Assembly: GCA_964020975.1 (NCBI GenBank)
Contig: OZ026622.1
Span: forward strand, 82,989,365 to 83,053,364
Source of the DNA: Hermodice carunculata
Lineage: Eukaryota; Annelida; Polychaeta; Eunicida; Amphinomidae
DNA length: 64,000 nt
Direction: 5' to 3'
Both the position numbers and the translations under genes were made by a program. This document shows positions 10,138-22,267 of the stretch, in pieces. The notes under the pieces were generated by a model, which was not told the DNA's origin, did no database searches, and saw nothing but the letters and a program-made list of their open reading frames with translations. The first letter of the stretch is position 1, and each line of letters begins with the position of its first letter.

Positions 10138-10469
10138 ACCCTGACATATTGATTTGTCACATGATCTCATTCAGCCAATCACACTTGTTGGACATCGTTC
10201 ATCTGAGGGTGCCCTACGAGGTTTTTCACGTTCCAAAAAGCCATATCAGCAGGACAGCCAAATGTAGGCCTAAGACACAACAATTACGATATACTTCAGT
10301 GTCTGTTTGGCCCATTTGGAAGGTTGTAACTTACAGCAGTACAATCTTCACACCCACGGCCTCCCAAATAGGGCCCCTGACATCTCCAAAACAGTAAATT
10401 CTGCAGTGGAGGGAGTATGCAAGCAAACAGGAACAGCATAAACAAAAGCAATGATAACAGGTGAAAATA
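10138..10469. other. Non-coding, nothing recognised
   Basis: Downstream flank of LINE B with no supported gene. Confidence 0.5.
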
Positions 10470-11143
10470 GGCCAGTTAATCCCTTTTTTGCATCAAAGTT
10501 GGGAGATTTTCAACTTGAACCCATATTATAATAGGAATTAAGTAAGTCATTGATTGTGGCCACACCAAACTACATTCCTTAAATATAATAAGCTGACCCC
10601 CACACTTCAATGCCAATGTTGATATGTGGATAATTCGTGGAATAATATTAACAGAATCAATAAGTGATGTGGAATTAAGCAGGAAATTTTCATAGGATAC
10701 CAATTATGGGAGAGATTTTCTTACAAAATTTATGTGACTAATGTGATCATTCCGAGATAGGAACTGATATAGAGGAACTCTTAAGTCTTTTACCACATGT
10801 ACATGATTAATCTTGCTGTTGCCCAACCAAATGAATATCATCAGGTAACTTTTTCTATCTGGACCTGAAAACAAGAAAATTAGTTTTAGCCAGCTTATTC
10901 ACCTTGAACCATTTACTTAGATTAGTCCTACCCTGTTCTGCTAGATACTTTGCATGATCAATATTTGGCCTACTGTGAATATAATTGATGTATCATCTGC
11001 AAATAACCATGCAGTATCATATGTTAAACAATTTTGTAGGTCATTCACATGAATCAGAAATAGCAAAGGGCCAAGGGTTGAGCCCTGTGGAATACCAGAA
11101 TTTATCCCATTTTTGATAGAATCCTTGGCTTCTGATTGGTTAA

Positions 11144-11602
11144 TAGCTATGGTACACTCTTTGTATTACCCTTATTTGTGCATTAATTACTGCAAAGGTG
11201 AAATTCAGCGCGATTCCTGAAAGTGACCGGGGAATACAGCGGTATTCTCGTAACTGGCCGGGGAATACAGCGGTATTCTCGCTGTATCTCCCTATCTGGT
11301 TAGTGCATCGATCAGCCACCAGAAGTCTTTGTCATGCGATACAAGCCTTGACGTGCTGCAGACGACAACATGATGGCGAACTGTGAAGTGAACTGCAGCA
11401 GCAGCGGGTCGAACAGCAAATATTTTTGGGCATGAAATTACATCATCAAAAATGGGATAAAATCGTCATTCACTGTTTTAGTGTGAAATACAGGAAGTAT
11501 CTCCCCCAAGACAGCAGTATTACCTTCGGCTTCACCTCGGGTAATACAGCTGTCTTTGGGGGAGATACTTCCTGTATTTCACACTAAAACAGTGAATAAC
11601 TA
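11144..11602. mobile_element. TTAA-flanked foldback element inserted in LINE C
   Basis: A 459-bp segment is bounded by TTAA at 11140-11143 and 11603-11606. Its short inverted ends read TAGCTATGG on the left and, inward from the right, TAGTTATTC. The left half has a 32-bp direct repeat containing CGGGGAATACAGCGGTATTC. The right half is a long hairpin (11468-11597). It splits RT blocks of LINE C that should be nearly adjacent, which supports insertion. No ORF with a known domain is present. A piggyBac-type non-autonomous element fits the TTAA flanks. Confidence 0.72.
11468..11597. repeat. Long near-perfect hairpin
   Basis: Two arms of about 55 bases start ATTCACTGTTTTAGTGTG and end CACACTAAAACAGTGAAT. 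They are separated by a short loop centred on CTTCGGCTTCACCTCGG, with very few mismatches. If transcribed, it would form a strong double-stranded RNA. Confidence 0.9.
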
Positions 11603-11915
11603 TTAAGGCATTGTCAGATCTGATACCACCACACTCTGAGTATACTGTTGATGCTGGGAGAGATAATCCTTTACCTAATCTAAAGCTAAACCCCTAATCC
11701 CAGACTATTTCAGTTTCTGGCATAAAATATCATGATTAACTGTATCAAAGGCTTTTTTCCAATCTATACAGATATCTATCAGGCCCTAGACTACCAGTAC
11801 CTGATCCATGATGTTATTTGACCTCCATTAAAAGACCACTTGGGTTATGTGACCATTTTGGACCTGCATAGAGATAGTCTCTGAAAGAAAGGACTAGTGT
11901 ATACACACACATATA

Positions 11916-12275
11916 TACAGTCAAGCCCATATAAAACTTAACAGCCAAATGCATTTTTTGTGTTGCAAAAGGTTGATAAAGGGTTTGTAAAAGGTTGACA
12001 AGGGGTTTCAAATGGTTGTAACGGTTGCAAACCATTCCAACATTTTAATCAATAGATGGTTCAGATGGTGTGTGAAATGGTTGTAAACCATTAGAGAAAG
12101 GTTTAAAAGTGTTAAAAAGGGTTTTAATGCAATAAGAGGCAATGGTTTTTAAATAGTTTGGAAAGTGTTAGAAATGGGTTTGAAAAAGGTTTGCCTTTAC
12201 CTCAAAAGGTTGGAAAAAGGTTGCAAAAGGTTGATGCATTTGGTGACTGTTAAGTTTTAAGCTGGCTGAACTGTA
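11916..12275. mobile_element. TA-flanked MITE with 11-bp phased body
   Basis: The element at 11918-12273 is flanked by TA (11916-11917 and 12274-12275). Inverted ends are CAGTCAAGCCCATATAAAAC on the left and, inward from the right, CAGTTCAGCCAGCTTAAAAC, both followed by TTAACAG. The interior near both ends consists of degenerate 11-base units such as GCAAAAGGTTG, ATAAAGGGTTT and GTAAAAGGTTG. It is non-coding. Confidence 0.75.
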
Positions 12276-12583
<308 letters not shown>

Positions 12584-12660
12584 CATGCATATATATATGC
12601 TGGTCCAAAATGGTGACATAACCCAAGCGGTCTTTCAATGGAGGTCAAATAACATGGATA

Positions 12661-12686
12661 AGGTATATATATATACATATATATAC

Positions 12687-12755
<69 letters not shown>

Positions 12756-12880
12756 ATTTATGTCTTTTTGTCCAGAACCACTTCCTAGTAGTCAATATCC
12801 TATTATATACACACACACATATATATATATACATATATATATATATACATGTATATATACATATATATATATACATGTAT
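12661..12880. repeat. (TA)n microsatellites flanking a 60-bp dispersed repeat
   Basis: (TA)n tracts at about 12661-12752 and 12815-12880 flank a segment (12752-12812). Its reverse complement matches 31640-31705 and 46930-46992 (core GACTACTAGGAAGTGGTTCT). Confidence 0.85.
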
Positions 12881-12901
12881 ATGCATGGAAACATATTCAC
12901 A

Positions 12902-13081
12902 TACAGTAGAATCTCCAAATACGACCACCTCCATAACGAGACCATTTCTATATTAAGACCACCAATTTACAGACCCATTTCTGCTCATCCTTAATTGAAT
13001 TATACCCCATTAAGACAACTCCCCTATTAAGACCACATTTTTCAATCCCTTATATGGTCTTAATAGGGAGATTCCACGTTA
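12902..13081. mobile_element. TA-flanked MITE, 'AGAATCTCC' subfamily, copy 2
   Basis: The element at 12904-13079 is bounded by TA (12902-12903 and 13080-13081). The left end is CAGTAGAATCTCCAAATACG. The right end read inward is ACGTGGAATCTCCCTATTAA. The interior repeats AAGACCAC. It is a sister of the 3922 copy. Confidence 0.78.
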
Positions 13082-14342
13082 TATATTTGGCTGTTTTTTA
13101 AATCAAGCTCAAAATAACTTTCCTGGGCTGGTCTGGGCCCACACCAACGGGTAGTTTTACATGTTGCTTCTATAGTTCACGTTACATACTGGGCAACTTT
13201 GTTCACACAAAATATTTTGAAAGGAAAGGTTTGCTATGAACATCCGTCCAAGCTTGTCCTCAGCTTTGTGCTAAATAAGTTGTTAACAGCTTGTTATATT
13301 GTGGGCGATTTTTCCTATCATCAGCAGCTGGTATATGTATGTATTTTGTATAATCATAATTTTTCCTCAAGTTATAATATAATCCTTATTAAACCTGTTA
13401 AATGAAGAAATCAACTCAAGAATATGTGAGTGTGTAAACTTCAATGCAACCAGTGGCCAAACTCAGGAAATTCTATTTTGGGACTAATTGTGGAAAATTA
13501 AATGCTTAGAAACATAATTAAGTGATTATACATTAACTTTATTACAAACTTAAATGTGCAACAAAACAAGCCAAGGGTCAAATATCTTCTCCTTCCTGAC
13601 CGCCTCGCTCACATAAGGCACCTTCCCAGAATTCATGTACTGCCAAATGTGAGCATGTCCAGATTTTCTAGCACAATTTCCAGACTTACACACCATAATT
13701 TGGACCATCATTTCCAATCTGACAATATTATTCGTTGCAAACTGATCAAATTCGAAAGTAATCTGTAACTGAAGCAAATGCAATCTGGTCCTCAAATGTG
13801 TAATCATCATGAATTGTGAGCGACAGCCGTACCTGACATTAACCCGTAAATGCTGGAAGGTCTTAGTTATGGGAGTCATTGATACTCCCAGCTCAAACTA
13901 GTCCAGGGCAATCACAAATTGAACTCAGCACCAGAATCTATTTCATCAAACTTTGTCTTGTATCTTTATGGCTTTTTTTTTCTTTCAAAATGACTTATAC
14001 AAATATATCACATGAGACTTTGAATCAGGACTGTGTTTTCAATGGTTTTGAACATGTTGATGACTGGCCACATATTTTCAAGTAATGTGACTCATGAAAT
14101 TATACAACAGAACTGCAAACAATTTAAAACCAGAAACAAGATTATGACCCAAGATGTGACTCAATAATTGTTTTGGCATGGTGATTTGTTAAGTATATTT
14201 TCAAAACCTTATCATGTATGTATGTCGCCATACAAGGTGTACAAATAAGAAACTACCAACTCTACTGTTGTCTGTTGACCACAACTTAAAAAATTCAAGT
14301 AGAGTACAAACCAGATAATCAGAAGTTCAATGCTATGACAAA
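13082..14342. other. Non-coding, nothing recognised
   Basis: AT-rich unique-looking sequence. Several 60-110-codon ORFs occur on both strands, with no known domain and no splice context. Confidence 0.5.
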
Positions 14343-14590
14343 TTAACCATTTCAGTGCCAAAATTTGGACTGAGTCAACAGCTTTTCTTGGCACGCATAG
14401 GGTGCAATGCGCCAAACGCATGCCAAGAACAGCTGTTGGCCTGGGGTATTCTCTCTGGAATCATAGGCATACTGGTACTTGAATGAAAGGTCGTTTTACG
14501 AGGAATATGAATCTCAGATGCAAATGATTATTCAGACTAGTCTGACTTAAGTACATGGACTTAAGATACAATTGGCAGTGAAAGAGTTAA
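14343..14590 (+). mobile_element. TTAA hairpin MITE, CTCTTTCAGTGCCA subfamily, full copy
   Basis: The element at 14347-14586 has exact TTAA duplications (14343-14346 and 14587-14590). Inverted ends are CCATTTCAGTGCCAAA and, inward from the right, CTCTTTCACTGCCAAT. The hairpin starts GTCAACAGCTTTTCTTGG (14373), with a GGGTGCAATGCGCC centre, and closes CCAAGAACAGCTGTTGGC. A tail with GGTACTTGAATGAAAGGTC is shared with the 55693 and 63747 copies. It is the best-preserved member for defining the boundaries. Confidence 0.88.
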
Positions 14591-15181
14591 GCATAGCCAC
14601 AAATACGTATCTGCTTACACAGCCTGCCATTTTGACTTGACACACCTAGCATGCTAGGTTTACCACTTGATGACCTTAAAGAAACATATCACGACAAGTG
14701 AAGTTTAAACCAAATATCTCCTTGCACAGACTATCATCTGGACTTTGCATACCTGGCACAATTAGGTTTACTACTTAAGGAATTTCTTATAAGCAAGAGG
14801 GAAATTTACCTGTTGTAATTAACATAATATGGTCAATAATCACTGATCTTTATAAAGCCACAGTAAAATGCAGGATTGTCATTAGGGTGTAGGTAGATAA
14901 GGTAAATTCTAAATGTAGCAACATAATTGGACAGACCATGTTAGTGAGCAAATTTATACCCATACAGGAATGTGCATGGTTGCCGAGCTTGCAAGACAAG
15001 AATATGCCTCAATGTCATCTTGTCTGCCCTCCAGGTTTTCAAAACCCAAGGCTCACCAAATGCAAGGTATGTGTAAATATGCCACTGACAAATAACACTA
15101 TGCACAAATTCATTACTGCACATGACAAAAAATATCTTTCTAAGTTTCTGGATCCCAAATCAACCCAATTCACTCTCCCTG

Positions 15182-15187
<6 letters not shown>
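14591..15187. other. Non-coding, nothing recognised
   Basis: No supported gene. The 117-aa frame starting at 14938 runs into the following G run and is not credible as coding. Confidence 0.5.

Positions 15188-15219
<32 letters not shown>
15188..15219 (+). repeat. Run of 32 G
   Basis: Thirty-two uninterrupted G residues. The true length is uncertain because such runs are hard to sequence. It could form G-quadruplexes. It sits 28 bases before the 59-bp satellite. Confidence 0.95.
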
Positions 15220-15221
<2 letters not shown>

Positions 15222-15247
15222 TGGTAATAAGGAGAAAAAAAGGGGAG

Positions 15248-15896
15248 AGTCCATAGGACACAGATGCCCTCAAATAGCTGTCACCCAATAAATTACAGCC
15301 ATTACAAGTCCATAGGACACAGATGCCCTCAACTAACTGTTACCCTATAAATTACAGCCATTACAAGTCCATTGGACACAGATGCTCTCAACTAGCTGTT
15401 ACCCTATAAATTACAGCCATTACAAGTCCATAGGACACAGATGCCCTCAACTAGCTGTTACCCTATAAATTACAGCCAATACAAGTCCATAGGACACAGA
15501 TGCCCTCAACTAGCCGTTACCCTATAAATTACAGCCATTACAAGTCCATAGGACACAGATGACCTCAACTAGCCGTTATCCTATAAATTACAGCCAATAC
15601 AAGTCCATAGGACACAGATGCCCTCAACTAGCTGTTACCCTATAAATTACAGCCAATACTAGTCCATAGGACACAGATGCCCTCAACTAGCTGTTACCCT
15701 ATAAATTACAGCCATTGCAAGTCCATAGGACACAGATGCCCTCAACTAGCTGTTACCCTATAAATTACAGCCATTACAAGTCCATAGGACACAGATGCCC
15801 TCAACTAGCTGTTACCCTATAAATTACAGCCATTGCAAGTCCATAGGACACAATGCCCTCAACTAACTATTACCCTATAAATTATAGCCATTACAA
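15248..15896 (+). repeat. 59-bp tandem satellite, 11 copies
   Basis: Units begin AGTCCATAGGACACAGATGC and contain CCTATAAATTACAGCCATT. Starts at 15248, 15307, 15366, 15425, 15484, 15543, 15602, 15661, 15720, 15779 and 15838 give an exact 59-base period. The first and last units are the most diverged, as expected of array edges homogenised from the centre. No open frame persists across it. Confidence 0.95.
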
Positions 15897-16019
15897 CTTC
15901 AAGGATCCTATGTGGATGGCTGTACCAACAAACTGGTTCGAAGAAGTTCGGACATACATGCAATGCAATGCAAATTTGGCATCAAACAACACTAATTATC
16001 AGTATATCAAGGGTTTCAG

Positions 16020-16770
16020 ATAGACATATGGACAAACAAATCCCCAGGTCTGTATCTTCATATGCTGATTATTGTTGGTATTAACTTTCACGACATTGTA
16101 AGTCAAACACTTTTTAAGATATGCCCCACACAAGTTGGACATAATAGGCAATCGCCATCTTCAGTACTGTCACTTAACAGTGTTGGACCAACACACGGAC
16201 AGATGCCTAGAGAAGCCACACAGTTGGTACACATCTCCACCTGCTGATTAATATTGAATTTAAGTTTCAGGAGTGACTCATACTTTTGGAGATATATACT
16301 GAAAGCATTGCTCTGCATAAGTTTGACATTGGGAAACATTCATTTTCACCAAGTCGGCAGAGTGTTGGATGGACGCACAGACAAACAAAACCCCAGGTGT
16401 GCATTTTCAGTATTTATGCTGGTTAATATCCATGTAAAGTTTTCATGATAATAGACTACATACTTTTCAAGATATGCATAACACAAGATTAACATTGGGC
16501 AATAATCATTTTCACAAAGCCAGCTGTGTCAAACAGATACAACAATGAATGGACAAACCAAACCCCAAGTGTGCACCTTCTCAACATGATCGTTAATATT
16601 CACATAAAGTTTCAAAGGGGATACAACAACTTTTTTTAAATATGCACAACACAAGTTTCTCAGGCATGCAGATGGACAGATGTCAGATGCACACTTTCAC
16701 AGTAGCAGACAAGTACAAATTTGTCTAATTCCACCCCAGGATTGGGGGCATAAAAACAGCTTTACATGGA
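16020..16770 (+). repeat. Degenerate ~172-bp tandem family ending in two hairpins
   Basis: Units are marked by ACAAACAAATCCCCAGGT (16032), ACAAACAAAACCCCAGGT (16381) and ACAAACCAAACCCCAAGT (16553). A decayed unit lies between the first two, giving a period of about 172-175. The right edge has a small stem-loop (AGACAAGTACAAATTTGTCT, about 16707-16726) and then CCACCCC...GGGGGCATAAAA. A similar GC hairpin followed by GGGGCATA or GGGGGACATA occurs at 59369 and 61736. Confidence 0.7.
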
Positions 16771-17159
16771 GATTACACAAATTATCAAAACAAAAACAAA
16801 AACTTAACCTTATCACTGTTGGCATAAAGTAGTGTGTCATATGAATTTTTTATCAGATATCTCTGAATTTTTTGGGGTCAATATAAGGCAATAACAGATT
16901 TATTGACTAGTTTTACCATGATATCAATTATATGTATGGAAAAACAAAATGCCAAATCTCTTGTATTCCATGCATACTTATTAATCCAGTCAAATGACCA
17001 GTGGCAGTCATCTTGAATTTATGTCTGTGTCACAAAAATGTTTGCAAATTCTTTGCAATAAATTACATATCAATCATAAACCAGATGCATACCATTATCT
17101 CAGGTGCAAGTGTGTTTTCATCTTTACTTATGATGACAGTGGCAGCAGTGATGATGTCA
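16771..17159. other. Non-coding, nothing recognised
   Basis: AT-rich sequence without a supported gene. Confidence 0.5.
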
Positions 17160-17227
<68 letters not shown>

Positions 17228-17268
17228 CACTACTACTACCACTACTACTACTACTACTACCACTACTA

Positions 17269-17303
<35 letters not shown>

Positions 17304-17304
17304 G
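17160..17304. repeat. (ACT)n microsatellite
   Basis: About 145 bases of ACT repeats with sporadic ACC units. It yields poly-Thr, poly-Tyr or poly-Val frames that are not genes. Confidence 0.97.
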
Positions 17305-17414
17305 GGGCAGCTTTATTTTGAAAACTGTGTCTCTGGTAAAGTTTTAAAGACAGAAATGTTGGTGGGATCTACAATACACATTACAATCTCCTAATCAAGC
17401 AGGAAAGATAGATA

Positions 17415-17419
<5 letters not shown>

Positions 17420-17507
<88 letters not shown>
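17420..17507. repeat. (AT)n microsatellite
   Basis: Long AT dinucleotide tract, non-coding. Confidence 0.97.
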
Positions 17508-17512
<5 letters not shown>

Positions 17513-19195
17513 AATGATCTGTGTGCAATACAGATACAGTAAATAAAATCCCAACCAGAAAAAAAAATCGTGACAAAGTTTTGTTCCTTTTATTAATTAA
17601 TTTGCTATCATGATTTAGAACAATACAGTTTTTCAGTGAATGGTACGGAATAGGACTTTGCTCTTGGAATATCGGACTTGATAGTGTTCAAACAGTACAT
17701 GGGCTTACAGAATTAGGTCTGTTAAGTTTCTCTTTGTATTAAATAGAATAGTAAGGTAGCAAACATTTTAATCTATCAGACAACTCATTCATATAAATAT
17801 CCAGTATGTTTTCAGCAAGCATAAACTGCAATATCTTTCAGAAATCATAATTACCTGAATTCAGTGACCCTTGCAGACTGTAACTTGCTTTTTTTATTCA
17901 GCTGGTTGACAAAGTTTGTAAATTTGTTCGAACAACACTCACCATAGCAATATTCCCCAGACAATCATATTTGTATTTCACAACTATGTACTTGTTTCTT
18001 TTTCCTTTTTTAATCAATGAAAAGCACGTGTGAATATACTGGGTGGTGGATCTCAGTGCTGGAACTGTAACATGAACTGACACAAGGATAAATGTACCAA
18101 CAAATTTAAGTGACAAATACTCAGCTCAAACTTCAGCAAATATTTTATGACAGAAAGCTTATGAATCGGTTTATTGACATCATTACAGGAAATAAGGTAT
18201 AGTCTTCAACAGCAAACGGTTGTAACAAGGTGCCAGCATATGTAGTACACGTATATATTGTCTCTTACCAATTTTGAGCATCAAACAAATGTGTACATAC
18301 ATGTATACTTTTAATTTTGACATCAATATTTATGCTCATCCTAAATAAAATCATAAATATGCACACAATACAGACAAAATACATACACATGTATAAACAC
18401 ACACACAAATTTAAAAACAAAACTTTAAACATGAAAAAACCCAGTGATCTTTGCAGCTTTTCATAAAGGCAGGGCAATTACATCTAGAAAGGGCATTTTT
18501 CAATGTGGTAAGGACCAAAAAGGGCACCTCAAAGGTCAACTTCTACAAAAAGGGCATAGTTTTGATGCAAAACCCTGAAAGTTCTTAACAGTTGTACCCA
18601 CGTTAAGGTAAAGAATTTTTATGAGTTCAGCTTACAAATTGTATCACTAAAAATTAGGGAAAATATGACAAATATGCCTTAGTTTATCAAGGCATGGTGT
18701 ATAGACCCGGTGTATAGGTCAGAAAAAAAAAGGGCAGGGAGCAAAGAAAAAGGCAGGGTAAATCTCCCCTCTATTTTGAGCTGCAGAGGCCACTGAAACT
18801 ACAACTTAGATGTTTTCGCTCAGGAAATCTGTGACCTCATGAAAACATTTACTTCAACAAGAACCTTGAGGGTTCATATATTACACACTAGAGGGCAGCA
18901 GCTGTTAGCATGAACAACCTCGTGCAAGGTTTCACCCCTGTGACAACTTGAGGTGGCAGACTACAGTTATAAACCCTTCTAGTTTACACATTAACATTTT
19001 TGAGTCTTGCCTCTGAAGCAGACCCAAGCTCTGTGTTATGTCTACTACAGAACTTGGTCTGCTTTGGAGGCAATTTTGAGCCTAAAAAATCAGCAAATTC
19101 AAATTTTAAAATTTGGAACAGCATTTAACATGACAAATGCCACAAAAAACATGGGTGAATTTATGCTATATAATTCCCTGTTCAACAATTTTTAA
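17508..19195. other. Non-coding; degenerate AAAGGGCA units at 18490-18760
   Basis: No supported gene. Several irregular copies of AAAGGGCA occur between 18490 and 18760. A CTCF-like 15-mer (ACACTAGAGGGCAGC) lies at 18885-18899 on the plus strand. Confidence 0.5.
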
Positions 19196-19214
19196 TAATT
19201 GAAATATATTTCAT

Positions 19215-19310
19215 GTTGGGAATGAGCGAGACTCGCACTTGCAACCTTTAGCACCAGTCACCTAGCTGAAATGGGAAACACACATATCCACTCGAGCAAA
19301 GCCCAGTTCT
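19215..19310 (-). repeat. Possible tRNA(Leu)-derived SINE head
   Basis: On the minus strand TTGCTCGAGTGG resembles the A box of leucine/serine tRNAs, and about 45 bases downstream AGGTTGCAAGTGCGAGTC resembles the T-arm/B box (usual AGGTTGCAGGTTCGAGTC). Spacing is right for a tRNA with a long variable arm. No good acceptor stem is visible, so a decayed tRNA-derived SINE is likelier than a functional tRNA gene. Confidence 0.4.
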
Positions 19311-19330
19311 TAAAAAAGAATGGTTCAATA

Positions 19331-20394
19331 GAGATGGTTATGCACAAGTGCCATATCAACACGGTTATGCAGTATATGTACTGAGTCGGCATTTATTTCC
19401 AGAGTCCGTGACTTAAATCCACCAGCATTAAAGAAATGCAAGAAAATATACATTTTATGTAACAACACCTAGATGCTGGCATTACATAGGTGCATGAATT
19501 GTGCTCTGTCCCAGGGTCATGTCATCGTACTTTATCAGCATGCAGTTGTCACCTGTCCTATCAGACAGTGCACCTACAGGGCAGCAGCAACTGTGCACTG
19601 CATGAAACCTAACTCAGCTAACTTGATTTAAAAAGAACCTACAGCATGCTACAAATGTAGTATTTTCACTAGTATGAGCTATCTTCATTGGATGCGCAAC
19701 CAGCTAATCACAACTGTGGTCTAATGCACCTTGATTATATTTAACTTGCATTCAATAGCCCCTCCCCCCCCCCCCCCCCATGGTTCATATTGTAAAGTAA
19801 ACACATACTGAAACAGTACTTTATAAAGTGCTGGGCATGAGATATGTTTTTAACTGACTGTTATAGTTCAACTTTATCTTGACTATCAGAAACAAATTTG
19901 TTCAAATTCAACTTTTTAACTTATTAGAAAAGGTTCTGTGAATGAACAAAATTTGCAGTGTTACCTTTATGAACTTCTGAAATTTTTTAGCAGAGAAATT
20001 CTGGCACTTTTATGGTCCTACACTGGATATTATAATAGTAACGAGTGCATGTGAGAGTTGTAAAGATCAGTCTTTATTTCAGGTTTATAAGCATTTCATA
20101 CCAAAAATGCACAGGAGGAAATAATCAGACTAAAAACTACCATTTTAAAAACATCACTTTTTCAGACCCAAGAACATACACGTGGGACAACAGGAAGTGA
20201 AAAAAGCTACAAAATGTCACGGGTGGGAAAGTTTGACAAAATGGTTTTGTCTATGTACATGTCAAACTGCTCATACTTGCAGGCATGTTTCATAAATTGT
20301 GCCACCTTCTGTGCTCTTGATAGGAATAACAAGAGGTATGTGACAGTCCAGTGCTCTCCTAGCCTTACAAGCAGACTGGAGCAGTCTAATAGAT
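19331..20394. other. Non-coding; C16 run at 19764-19779
   Basis: No supported gene. A run of sixteen C occurs at 19764-19779. Confidence 0.5.
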
Positions 20395-20399
20395 GTTAT

Positions 20400-20600
20400 G
20401 CTCGCGGCACAGCGCATGCGCCAATTTTTTTGACGCGCAGTGCATTGCAGGCTTATTTGTAGTATACGAGTGGTTATGCCTTATGGCGATATCTGTGCTA
20501 ACCTGTGTCGACTATGAAATTACACAGGTAGCCATGAGAAGTTTAATTTGTTATTTGGCTGTGTGCTTTACAAATTATTCCTGAGGCAAACAACGTAAGT
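20400..20600 (+). promoter_or_regulatory. Possible NRF1-type promoter fragment
   Basis: A perfect palindrome GCGCATGCGC (about 20412-20421), matching the NRF1 consensus, sits in a locally CpG-rich patch (CTCGCGGC, GACGCGC). A splice-donor-like AAC|GTAAGT follows near 20592. This could be the first exon of a gene, but no coding sequence confirms it. Confidence 0.28.
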
Positions 20601-20949
20601 TTTATCCCTTGCCAACAAATAAAAACTGGGAAAACAATGGATAAGAAGAATTTCCTGTTCTGGAAAGGACTGAAAATTGTGCAAATTGGTGCTCATGATC
20701 GCCTGACATTCCAGGACTGAAAATTGTGTCAATTCGTGCCCATGACCTCGTCATACTACGTTTGCTGTGTAACTTTGAATGATGACATTTGCACATTGCG
20801 ATCAGTCTACAGAGTTTACTTTAAATATATCCATTCCAACTGGGTGACCCTGTCATCTGAATCATTTTCCTTTTGGAACCAAATCATATTGTGTGTTTTG
20901 CAACCAACGTGTAAACACTATGGCCAATGATAAAAGAACATGAATCAAA
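20601..20949. other. Non-coding; short direct repeat
   Basis: Contains a local duplication of GGACTGAAAATTGTG (about 20668 and 20714). No gene is supported. Confidence 0.5.
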
Positions 20950-21167
<218 letters not shown>

Positions 21168-22267
21168 ATATTACGCTCCCTAAAATAACAAATTTTCCTT
21201 CCTTTATTACTGATTTTTCAAAGATAAATCCATGTAGTTTTGAGCAAAGTTGTTTCAAAACTAAGGTATTCTTATACAAACTTTGATTTGGGAATAATCC
21301 AAGGCAGACATGAAAAAAGGAAATGTTCAACTTTCATTACGCAATGTCATACATGAAAACAGGGACGTGTTCATCTGCAGCAGAAATTAATCAGATTGAT
21401 AAGCTGAGATTTTGCTCTTCCACCTTAGTCATATTCAGCTCGACAACCCATGTTATTAGTCATCTAGAAGTACTGTTGGACAATCCTGTATAAATACATA
21501 TGTTTAAACCTATGCGGTGAGTTTTCTTAATCATAGCCGAAAAAACGGGCAAAAGATTCCGTTTTTGACACGTCACTAAAATATTCATTTTAACATTTAA
21601 AACTAAAGATATTTTTACCATGTGCTCCTCAACTAACAACCCGTGTGTTGTTTCTTGGCATGTTGTTTTCACAAGTAGTTTTTTTAAAGCAACCAGTACT
21701 TGTGCTAATCTCATAAACTCTTTCATAGCTTAAGCACCGGTTGATTAATTTTATGCAAACATTGTTAACACAAAGAAAGGCAAAGTACTTAACACGTACT
21801 AATGGTTTCAGAAAGCACACTTTGAAGACTCACGAACCATATCGCTAACACTCTCACTGAAAGGTAGACCTCCGCGTCAAAGAAAATCACACTTCTTAAA
21901 GGAGGATCGAAACGCACCAGTTAACTCGGAAAAAAGGAGAAAAAGAAAAGAAAAAGAAAAAAACTACCCACAAGCGAAAGAAAAAGATGAGAAAGTAGGG
22001 ATGCATGCAAACAAAAAGCCACCACAGTGAATTGACGACATTTGTCCTCAAGGACATCCTTAACTATAACTTATTTTTCTCCCTTAAAGACTTAAATTTT
22101 CCACATTGTTTTTGGAGACCAGATAGTTTCTATACTACACCTTCAGAAACCAAATATATGTTACATTTGTCCGACCATATTAGTGCAAAAACTCGCTAAG
22201 CAACGAGTGAAACTTATCACGGCGAGCTATCTGATATCAATGCAGGCCGCAGACTGATCTCAGCAGC
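21168..22267. other. Non-coding; possible 5' side of a promoter region
   Basis: No recognisable ORF or exon. A purine-rich stretch lies at 21930-21990. Confidence 0.45.

Larger units (their letters stand above)
10470..11830 (-). mobile_element. LINE C: decayed reverse transcriptase fragment, interrupted
   Basis: Read on the minus strand, the sequence gives DWKKAFDTVNHDILCQKL (about 11780-11720), GIPQGSTLGPLLFLIHVNDL (about 11100-11040) and WLFADDTSIIF (about 11010-10980). A weak 'IIFIWLGNSKI' region follows near 10850. These are in the correct order for a jockey/CR1-type RT, but stops and frame changes are frequent. A 459-bp TTAA-flanked foldback (11144-11602) sits between the two RT blocks. 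The decay makes this the oldest LINE in the window. Confidence 0.8.

Noticed and set aside
5985-10150. Target-site duplication of LINE B (ACATACTATTTTG / ACATATTGATTTG)
   Set aside because: The two flanks agree only partly and may be chance in AT-rich DNA. This LINE class often lacks clear duplications.
15248-15896. CRISPR-like array
   Set aside because: Direct repeats of 59 bases have no distinct spacers, no cas genes, and the genome is eukaryotic. It is a satellite.
17001-17347. Poly-Thr/Tyr/Val ORFs
   Set aside because: Produced by the (ACT)n microsatellite.
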